From contig NW_020954556.1 in NCBI RefSeq assembly GCF_900497805.2, positions 62,098,447-62,162,446 of the forward strand: a stretch of DNA of 64,000 bases. Direction: 5' to 3'. The position numbers and the translations under genes are program-made. The stretch's first letter is position 1, and each line of letters begins with the position of its first letter. Positions 56,286 to 64,000 of this stretch are shown here, one piece after another. The DNA is from Vombatus ursinus (lineage: Eukaryota; Chordata; Mammalia; Diprotodontia; Vombatidae). Under the pieces are notes generated by a model. That model saw only the letters and a program-made list of their open reading frames with translations, did no database searches and was not told where the DNA came from.

Positions 56286-56926
56286 TGATCTGGAAAATGA
56301 GAAACAGGTGGAATAAAGTTTAGTTCACATTGAGAATGCTGAGTTTTTAACAACATAGTTAAATGCATATTAAAATATTTTTTAAAAACCACTTTGAAAA
56401 TCATCAGCAAAATCTCCTCTCACCCACAGATAGAGCTGCTGCGCAAGTTTGATTTTATGGACACTAGAGAAAAATGACCTGCTGAGGGGTTACCTTCCTA
56501 AGCAATGTGCTGAATGACTTTATGAATACACTGTGTCATCTCCATACTCGGGGGTCTCTGTGGTGAACTCTCGGCACCCCATGTGTGCATTACTCAGTGC
56601 CTGGAGTCTTGCAAGTGAGTGATTTCCAACTGAGCAAGTTAAAGCAGCAACACTCTTTGATTAATTCAGAGGGAAGAGAGATCCAAAGTGTGTATCTGGA
56701 ACTTTTCAATGATAAAATTACTTTAGATTTCCATAACAAAAAGCAATCAGGTATTTCTAATGCCCTCTTTTAAATATTAATTCTCCTGCCTCTGCTCTTT
56801 CCTTCCCCTCAGCCCCCAGGTGGGTCCATCAAGAAAACACTTGCACAAGGCAGGGATCCTAAACGAATGGTCATTTCAGTGCCCCACGATGCTCTCCAGA
56901 TCAAAGTGGCTTTGTGATCAATCACT
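56286..56926. other. No recognised feature
   Basis: About 640 bases with no repeat or gene I can support. Confidence 0.4.
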
Positions 56927-56927
56927 G

Positions 56928-57340
56928 ATATATTATTATCCTATTTCTGCACCTTAAGAAAGAATGACTATGAAGGGTTCCGAAAAGCATGGGAAGACTG
57001 CTATGAACACAACTGATGCAAAATGAAGCAGAACCAGGAAAACAAAATATACACAATGACCACACGTAAATGTAAATAGGAATAAACAACAGTAATGGCA
57101 AATATGAACTGGAAAGAGGGGTAATGACCAAGTTTTATCCTACAAGTGTAATAAGAAAACATGCCTCCTCTTCTTCACAGTAGTGGGGGAAATGATGGAT
57201 ACGAAACCTTGCACATGTCGTGAGTCTTCCTTGATGTGTTGGTGGGTTTTGCTGAACTGCTGATTTTCTCCCATTTTCTTTTTTCCCCTTTGTGATGAGG
57301 ACTGGCTCACCAAGCAAGGACATATACTCATAAGTGAGGG
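56928..57340 (+). mobile_element. Older L1-like 3' end, sense
   Basis: Reads 'ctatgaagggttccgaaaag', 'catgggaagactgctatgaa', 'aagcagaaccaggaaaacaa', then 'gatgtgttggtgggttttgc' and a T-rich patch. It resembles marsupial L1 3' ends of an older subfamily. It is 5' truncated. The minus-strand frames at 57135-57388 are chance frames in it. Confidence 0.65.
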
Positions 57341-57464
57341 GTAATGGCTGTGACCCGTGGTTACACTGGTACACAGAAAGAACCTCAAGTAAGGAAATTC
57401 TTGATGAATGCAGATCAGCAGCTTCTCAGTTGTTCCTGGAAAGCTGCCTAGAGGACTGACAGAT

Positions 57465-57572
57465 TAAGGGATTTACTCAGAGTCCCACAGACAGTATATG
57501 ACAGAGAGAGAACTTGAACCCAGGTCTTTCTCTCTTTGAGGTCAGCTGCTGACTATGCCATGCAGCCTCATT
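57465..57572 (-). repeat. MIR-class SINE, antisense, partial
   Basis: Reads 'gattaagggatttactcaga', 'gaacttgaacccaggtcttt' and a head 'actatgccatgcagcctca'. Confidence 0.65.
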
Positions 57573-57884
57573 TCAAAACTAAAGTGATATAAAAGCAATA
57601 TATATGAATAGTTAAATTTCATAACCATAACTCGGTGTTATATTTATATTATTACATATTAGATTGTACATTATATAAATTAGAGTTATATTTATAACTC
57701 TGAGTGTTATATTTCTTCATTCCTCTTCAGGCTGCTCTCCTGATGCTCTCAGGAATTTCTCTACGACATCCCAGAAACCACTTCACACGCTGGAAGTACT
57801 GTCCTTCCCTGGAGCCTCACTCTCTCTGATTTTCCAGTTTCTCCTAGCACTTCCATGTTAAGAAGTAGGCCAAGGCCACGGAGT

Positions 57885-58085
57885 CTTTGTTCCTTTCCGA
57901 GACTCTCCTAGACCCTCTTTACAATGCCTACTTGCTAGGAACCTTCATCAACCCCTCCCCTCCTATTCTACACTTTTCAGTTCCCATTATGCCCCACCCC
58001 CCTCCAGGAGAATTTAAGTTCCTGAAGGGCAGCAACTATCCTTCTTTCTGCTGGCATTTTTATTTCTAGCACTTAGTACAGACAA
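57885..58085 (+). repeat. L2 3' UTR, sense
   Basis: Reads 'gaatttaagttcctgaaggg', 'ttttatttctagcacttagt' and ends at an A-run. Confidence 0.62.
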
Positions 58086-58104
58086 GAAAAAAAAAAGCAA
58101 ACCC

Positions 58105-58640
58105 AAAACCATACTTGCAAAAATGTTTATAGTAGCCCCTTACCCATGTCTTTTTGTTAACAGAATTAGAAACAAAGAAGGTTCTCTTGAATTGAAGAAT
58201 GGCTAAATAAATGGTGGTAAATTAATATAAAGGGTATTTTTACACCATAAGAAGTCATGGATATGGAAAATTCAGAGAAACTTTGGAAGACCTGTATAAA
58301 TTGATGCAGATGGAAATAGTCACTATGTCAATAACCATTTATTAAATACCTAATATGTGCCAAGAACTGTGCTAATAACTGGGGATACAAAGAAGGGCAA
58401 AAGAAAAAAAAAAGCCTGCTCCAAAGGAATGTACATTGTAATGGTAGAGACAATATGCAAATACCTAGACATATGTGGGGTATATATGGAATAGACTAAG
58501 ATAATCTGAAAGGGGGAAGAATTAGTAACTGGGGAGGAGGAGAGAGAAACAGAACCAAGGCAATACTATATACGATCACCACAAAACATTCTATAAAGGA
58601 TAACAAATTTGAAAGATTACAATTCTTAAAGCACTGATCA
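58105..58640 (+). mobile_element. L1 3' end, sense, split by an L2 tail
   Basis: The part 58105-58318 reads 'ttgcaaaaatgtttatagta', 'gaattgaagaatggctaaat' and 'ttggaagacctgtataaatt'. The part 58548-58640 reads 'agaaccaaggcaatactata'. They are consecutive in the L1 3' region. The antisense L2 at 58322-58545 sits between them. Confidence 0.68.
58322..58545 (-). repeat. L2 3' end, antisense, inside an L1
   Basis: Reads 'ccatttattaaatacctaat', 'tgccaagaactgtgctaata', 'gaatgtacattgtaatggta' and an A/G-rich continuation. Its position inside the L1 needs a young L2 or a rearrangement. Confidence 0.72.
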
Positions 58641-58651
58641 TTCATGGATTT

Positions 58652-58653
<2 letters not shown>

Positions 58654-58701
<48 letters not shown>

Positions 58702-58711
58702 NNNNNNNNNN

Positions 58712-58758
<47 letters not shown>
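58654..58758 (+). repeat. (AC)n microsatellite spanning an assembly gap
   Basis: AC dinucleotide on both sides of ten Ns (58702-58711). The true length is unknown. Confidence 0.95.
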
Positions 58759-58759
<1 letters not shown>

Positions 58760-58849
58760 CATTTCTCTTCCCTAGTCTTGGCAAAGGCAAAACAACACAT
58801 ACATTTTTTGATGACTGTTTGAATTGTTTTGTTTCATCATACTGTAGGA

Positions 58850-59031
58850 GCTTTTATTTTATTTTTTCATCATAGTCCCATTTGGCAGTTGGAGAAGCCT
58901 ATGGCTCCTTTCTCAGAATAATATTTTTAAATGCATAAAATACATAGGATTACCAAGGAAATGAATGATGTTGAAATAGTTATCATAATATTAAAAATAA
59001 AAGTTCGTGGACTGAAGGTTAAGAACACCTG
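58850..59031 (+). mobile_element. hAT-like non-autonomous DNA transposon (copy 2 of 2)
   Basis: Reads 'agtcccatttggcagttgga', 'gaagcctatggctcctttct', 'taaatgcataaaatacatag' and ends 'gaaggttaagaacacctg' at 59031. This is the same terminus as 17516-17724 in reverse. The left end is worn, so the start is approximate. Confidence 0.58.
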
Positions 59032-59257
59032 CACATAATTCTGTTTGGGGGCAGAGGAGGGTTAACAGTTGCATTTTTTTTAAAAAGGATCAATTAAATA
59101 TTATAAAAAAATCTGCAGAGGAAAACAAAAAGAAATTGAGAGCACAAACAAATATGGTAACTGTTATTACCACATTGTTAAATATCAAAGAATCATGTCA
59201 CCTGAGAGTCAGAAGGGACCGCAACAACCACCTGAAATAGTGTCAGCCCCTCACAAA

Positions 59258-59425
59258 AGGGAGGTAGCATTAGGAAAGTGAAAGTGCTTAGAGTTGGGAA
59301 GACTCACCAGTTCTGGGACAATGGACAATTCAGATCGCCTCTGTGAGTCTCAGTTTCCTTATTTGTAAACTGAAGAAATTAGATTAGAAGGCTTCTAAGG
59401 TCTTTCCAGCTGTAGAGCTATGGAC
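59258..59425 (+). repeat. MIR3, sense
   Basis: Reads 'gtgagtctcagtttccttat', 'attagattagaaggcttcta' and 'aggtctttccagctgtagag'. Confidence 0.75.
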
Positions 59426-59427
59426 TT

Positions 59428-59700
59428 AGGCCAACTAGGTGGCACAATGCATAGCGAGCTAGGCTGTGGTCAGGAAGATCTGAGTTCAAATCTGCCCTCA
59501 GACATTTACTAGCTGGGTGACCCTGGGCAAGTCACTTAATCTCTGCTTGCTTCAGTTTTATCATCTGTAAAATGGAGGTCATATCAGAATCAACCTCCCA
59601 AGATTGTTGTGAAGATTCAAAAGAGACAAGAATTATAAAGTGCTTAGCACAGAAGGTGGCACATAGTAAGGTCTATATAAATGTTAAGTATTATTATTAC
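59428..59700 (+). repeat. THER1-like CORE-SINE, sense, full length
   Basis: tRNA-like head 'actaggtggcacaatgcata', B-box region 'gagttcaaatctgccctca', CORE 'agctgggtgaccctgggcaa', 'tatcatctgtaaaatggagg' and tail 'aagtgcttagcacagaaggt' ending in (ATT)n. The cleanest sense copy of this family here. Confidence 0.88.
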
Positions 59701-60000
59701 TATTAATTTCCACTGTCACACACTTTGACAAGCATGACATTCAGCCTCTGCTTTAAGTTCTTCAAGAAAGCTTCATTGTGGCAGTCTATTTATTCAACTT
59801 TTAGACAACTCCAGTGCTTAGGAAGGAAGTTTTTCCTGAAGTAAGTCAAAATTGTCTCTTTGCAGCTTACGCTCGCTGTTTCATGTTCTACCCAATGAAG
59901 CCAAACGCAACAAAAGAAAAAATAAAAATCATATAATGCCTTCATACAAGAGCCTTTCACATAAAGACTGCTGCCCTCATGCTGTCACGGCCCCCCGTGT

Positions 60001-61058
60001 CCTCGCACCCATAGACTCACTATGCCCAGTTATTTCAAATTATTTCATATATATTTTTAAAACTAGGTAATGAAAATTGACAATATCAAACACAATTTCC
60101 CATTTTGTTTCTAATGACTTCACGTTCAATTTTTTTAAAGTTGTGGGAGAATAAATAATGAAATTTAAGCTTACGACAGAGAGGTATGACACTTCTAGAA
60201 CAGGATATTATACACATTTCTAGTTGGAATCACTATTGCTAAATATTTTTCCTTAACTATTTGCCTGTGTTATGAGAAACAATATTTTTTCTATTTTGAT
60301 TTTCCTCAGAAATTAGTGATATAAAAAAGACCTCAAACAAATAATTATTGATTATCATGAATTACTTTAAAAAATAAAAGAAAAAATCTACAGAATGATT
60401 AACATGAGATTCAATTAGGCAAAATCATCCTGAAGGCATTTAATTTAAAGATGAAACTATCAGGATAGCAAAGATAAACAGAAAATATCTGTAAAGGTTT
60501 TTTATAACAATTTCTTTTTTTTTTCATCAACGACAATGGTATACTAAATTTGGACTTCACTATCACAGTGCGTGATGTGCTGCATGAGAACAATATTTTG
60601 TATGGCCATAAAGAGAACAAAGATGAGAATAGTAAATGGGCCAGAACTAAATAAATACGCAGAAGATATATGCTGGAGAAGAAACAATTTTGAGGGCACT
60701 GATCAGAAAGAAGGGAGATTACAGAGAACATATCAATAACTGCCAACCCAGATTCCTATTTTCTCATCAATAGAAAAGCTGTATCTACACACTCTTCAAT
60801 GACATATTCATGATGGACTGAAAATGGGATTTCAAAACTATATACTATAATAGATACCTTGGTGGTCATAAAACTGACAGATTATACTGTTTATATTTAG
60901 TTAACTATTTTAAAAGCATTTGATATGCTATGACAAAACAATATTAACATATATTTTACAAAAAGGTAATTTTATTCATATTTTAAATTCATAAGAGATT
61001 CTTTCAAAGATATAAAAATTCTGATAATACTGTTCAATGTCCCTGGGTAACAGAAGAG
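60001..61058. other. Repeat-free 1 kb
   Basis: AT-rich DNA without recognised repeats. The 111-codon minus frame (60411-60746) has no family signature. Confidence 0.4.
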
Positions 61059-61059
61059 A

Positions 61060-61480
61060 TCAAACAAAGTGCTCTAGAAATATTTGAGGAAAATATTTTC
61101 GTAAGTAAAAGGTTCACAGAAAGCAGGCAGAAAGAATGGCACATGAACTAAGCCTTGAAAGAAATAGGAATTCAGAGAGGAAGAGTTGAAGAATGAGTAA
61201 ATTCCATGCCTGAGCAAAATAATGTATACAAAAAAAAGTATATTGAGTTTAATGAAGAGCCATTTATCCAGTTTACCAGGAATATAAGGCATGAAGGGGA
61301 GTAAATATAAAATAAAGCTGGAAAGGTAGGTTGGAGTCAAATTGTCAAAGGCCTCAAATGTTACTAAGGAGTTTATATTTTATACTATAAGCAATAGGGG
61401 GCCATTGAAGATTTTTGAGGAGAAGGGCAACATGATGGTCAGAAATATGGCTATTAAGGTATAGAGATTATTGAAATATC
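61060..61480 (-). repeat. L2 3' region, antisense
   Basis: Reads 'tgaactaagccttgaaagaa', 'aataaagctggaaaggtagg', 'gcaatagggggccattgaag' and 'gggcaacatgatggtcagaa'. Confidence 0.72.
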
Positions 61481-61938
61481 TAGCATAATGTCCCATTCTA
61501 AGATTTTACTCAGTTATCCACTTAAGAAGATGACATATATTCTGTCAATAGCTAGTAATACTTCCCTGATTCCTTCTACATGGTTTTAAGTTTTGCAAGG
61601 AGGCCAATTTGGCTGATGGATTATCATGTTGGTTTGAACAGATTCTGAATAGAGTCCTCTTCTCAGTTGACCTTATTCACCCATACATAAACCAAGATCT
61701 ACTGAAAGGAAAAAGATGCATCCAGTTACACACTATAAACAGCATTAATGATGGGCTGCACCAGGGCTTCCCACAAGCCAGTCTGATGGATAAGCCTTCT
61801 ATCTGATAAGCCTTCAGCAGAACAACTATGCTTCTCCTCAGTCTTCTCTATGTTAATGGAAATTTGAAATTTGTCTCAACTACTTGTGTTGTTTTTGTTT
61901 TGAGACCCCTCACCAAACTGACTGCTCTTATAGAAGAT
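61481..61938. other. No recognised feature
   Basis: About 460 bases. The 65-codon plus frame at 61609-61806 has no family signature. Confidence 0.4.
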
Positions 61939-61939
61939 A

Positions 61940-62065
61940 TATCATCATAGAACCATAGAGCAAGAAGGAACTTCTGATTCTGTAGGCCGATCCCTTCATT
62001 CAAAGATATGTAATCTAAGTTTGAGAAAGCTGAAATCACTCATTCACAGCCATGCAGGCTTCATA
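61940..62065 (-). repeat. MIR3, antisense, worn
   Basis: Reads 'catagaaccatagagcaaga', 'aaggaacttctgattctgta' and 'gaaatcactcattcacagcc'. Confidence 0.65.
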
Positions 62066-62369
62066 TATGATATTCTTTTATGATGTTTTAATCTATAACA
62101 TACTTTGAAACAGATGTCATATATTCACTTACTAGTTGGTAATCCTTCTGTAATTTGAACTAAGCTACAATCCAGGTCAATTTCCATCTAGTAATAATCT
62201 ATCCCAGTGAAATGGTTTTATTCCATTAAAAGTGTGATTTTCTACTTAAATATTTCATTTGGTTACAGTCTATTGTCTTTATAAATACAATAATAAAAAC
62301 ATTTTATTATATTGATCATGAAAGTATAGGTAGGCATTGTCATTAATGCAATGAGAGACAATATGAATA

Positions 62370-62500
62370 GTTCTACTATTCACTACATATATGACAATGG
62401 ACTGGTTATTTCTCTAGTCTGAGTATCAGTTTGCCAAGTGATAAAACTAGAGGTTTGGAATAGACCGCTTAGGTAACTACCAGTTCTAAATCCTATGGGC
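62370..62500 (+). repeat. MIR3-like, sense, worn
   Basis: Reads 'tctgagtatcagtttgccaa', 'gtttggaatagaccgcttag' and 'accagttctaaatcctatgg'. Confidence 0.55.
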
Positions 62501-63294
62501 TTGTGAAGTACTTTTACATTGTAATATGAATGGATATCAACATGTGGCATCGTGATAAGAGTCAATGAATTATATGCAGAAGTATATTCCATTTACAAGT
62601 GGGAGAAATTAGGTAAAATAATCAGTGACTACCCATTGAAGCATGGAGAGTAAAACATCAACCTCAACCTTCTTTCCTAAGTATTTTGAGAATTATACAA
62701 CCATGACTTTGTATCTAATCCAGTTAAAATACTCTTTGGAATATCCTCATTTTGTTTTTGTTAATTATAACTTAAGGACTCTATTGATATATTAATTGAT
62801 TGATTGATTGATTACATTTTGAGGAAAATTTTAAAAAAAAACTTCTCTGGGTTTTCTTCTACCTAACCTCTCTTTCAGCAGGCTGCCTTCTAACAGAGAA
62901 ACAAACCCTTCTCCTCCTTGAATGAGGAGGTTAGAAGATTATGAGGGGTAAAGAAGTAAGAGTTGACCAAGCAGAAGAAATTAGTATAGACAGGTTTATA
63001 TTAAATCTCATCACTCTATGTACAGTAATAGAGAAATGTAAGTTGTCTGTTTGTCCCTTGCACTTAATATATGACTTGGCCATCTTTTCTACAGGTACAG
63101 CTCTCTTATTACATACTTTACACTTGTTTTCCTGTAAAAATTATTTATTGTTAATGTCTAGTATCTATACATCTCTGTTGTTGTTTGTGTGACCTACATC
63201 TTTAAATCTATTGAGACTGTGCTATTCTTTAAATTTCAGTTAATACAATATTACCTGAAGAATATTCTGTTAACAATTTCGTTTAAATTTTGTT
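62501..63294. other. No recognised repeat; short (TGAT)n
   Basis: AT-rich DNA with a short (TGAT)n at about 62792-62813. The 83-codon plus frame at 62941-63192 has no known family. Confidence 0.4.
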
Positions 63295-63760
63295 AAAATT
63301 TGTTAAAAATGGATTTAGGAAGATGCGTGAGGTCATTAAAAGTATTGTATAATCTACCAAAAACAATCCAACCTATTTTCTTCCTCCTTTTAAATTCTAG
63401 GTCTATCTTCTGGTACACTGGTAGTGTCTCTACAAGATATGTGTACTTACTTATCTGCTCAATGGGTTTTCCATTTAAGTATAAATCAGAAAATAGACAA
63501 TGAGGCATTCTATCTCCACTTGATTTTTTTCTGTGCAGATAATTAACCCATATTCATTTGAGTGACTATGGATCTCATTGAGGAGGCTTTGAAGTTTTCT
63601 CATTTTTGATACAGTCAACAAAATGACATCTGCAAACAAGGATGTCTGGAGAATTTCACTCTCTATAGGGAATCCCTCTTCCATTTGGACTTGCTGCTAC
63701 ATATCCTCCATGATGGTGTCAAATAATTTTGATAAGAGTATAACTCTTTGTTTTGAAACT
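63295..63760 (-). mobile_element. RTE-like LINE reverse transcriptase fragment, antisense, broken
   Basis: Minus-strand frames 63475-63684 and 63293-63508 read ..LFADVILLT.., in the place of the RT F-ADD motif, then ..LNEIHSHSNEYGLIICTEKNQVE.. and ..YTYLVETLPVYQKIDLEFKRRKKIGWIVFGRL... This follows the RTE-clade order after the active site (LFADDIVLI, then KTK, YLGQ, RRK..WIAF). The second D of the catalytic pair is V. The pieces are in different frames. It is a different family from the BovB-type copy at 28-31 kb. Confidence 0.62.
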
Positions 63761-64000
63761 TGTTTGATAGTAATCAGGGATTTTTGAACAGTTAGTAGTA
63801 TTAATTAATTTGGAGACTTCATCGTTTAGCACAGCTAAAGAAAGTCAACAAGTTACTTATCTGAAAGAATTTTATATGATTTGAGAATATGAATGGGAGA
63901 AATACCATTGAAGAAGAGCCTTCAAGGTTATTGTTAGAAAACAAAATGCTTTAAAAATCATTAAACAGCAATGTTCACAAAATAAACTTGTATTTTTCTA
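63761..64000. other. No recognised feature
   Basis: AT-rich end of the window with no supported feature. Confidence 0.4.

Larger units (their letters stand above)
59190..60000 (+). repeat. L3/CR1-type LINE, sense, split by two SINEs
   Basis: The 5' part (59190-59255: 'gagagtcagaagggaccgca') and the 3' part (59706-60000: 'cattcagcctctgctttaag', 'gtgcttaggaaggaagtttt', 'ttgtctctttgcagcttacg') are consecutive L3 text. MIR3 (59258-59425) and THER1 (59428-59700) separate them. Confidence 0.7.

Noticed and set aside
60411-60746. 111-codon minus-strand frame rich in Leu/Ser/Phe
   Set aside because: No domain, no start context and AT-rich composition. Looks like chance.

Overview
This window is non-coding nuclear DNA from a marsupial. 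The clearest signs are the interspersed repeats: Mar1-type CORE-SINEs (tRNA-like head, RTE/BovB-like tail) at about 4.95 and 7.56 kb, an RTE/BovB-type LINE at 28.0-31.3 kb, marsupial-style L1 3' ends, and a very dense layer of old L2, L3/CR1, MIR, MIR3 and THER1-like copies. A short SINE at 20.77-20.97 kb resembles WSINE1, known from Australian marsupials, and I saw no copy of the opossum-specific SINE1 type. An Australidelphian source is therefore likely (inference). I found no protein-coding gene, rRNA or functional tRNA. The longest open frames (about 100-148 codons) are chance frames or lie in LINE and microsatellite sequence. The window reads as intergenic or deep intronic.

Layout. 0-15 kb: MIR, MIR3, L2 and L3 relics, a 5'-truncated L1 with 16-bp target-site duplications at 6.1-6.86 kb, and a Mar1 inserted in an MIR3. 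15-17 kb: mostly repeat-free AT-rich DNA. 17.3-20.2 kb: a long L2 (endonuclease, RT and 3' UTR parts) interrupted by a hAT-like element. 21-22.8 kb: repeat-free. 23-28 kb: stacked SINEs and L2 tails. 28-31.3 kb: a nearly full-length, inactive RTE LINE carrying its own SINE-like insertion. 31-36.5 kb: L2, MIR, L3 and a mariner-like MITE. 36.5-38 kb: repeat-free. 38-39.4 kb: an almost perfect 225-bp inverted duplication. 40-42 kb: an L1 with a second L1 nested inside in the opposite orientation. 44.6-45.8 kb: L2. 47.1-48.6 kb: repeat-free, relatively CpG-containing, the best conserved-element candidate. 49-54.5 kb: an L1 3' end carrying a 121-bp inverted copy of a nearby L2 segment, then a long antisense L2 broken by a sense L2. 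54.5-64 kb: MIR3, L1, L2 and L3 relics, two hAT-like or MIR nests, a large (AC)n, and a second RTE-like reverse transcriptase fragment near the end.

Most noteworthy signal. Two independent local inverted duplications (38099-38323 with 39116-39340, 222/225 identical; 49367-49487 with 50835-50955, about 117/121 identical) are far more similar than the old repeats they were copied from. In each pair one arm sits in its original repeat context (donor) and the other is an orphan segment (acceptor). This fits templated insertion by template switching or RNA-mediated patching, and leaves potential long hairpins. I read all coordinates by eye, so edges of old repeats are approximate (tens of bases).
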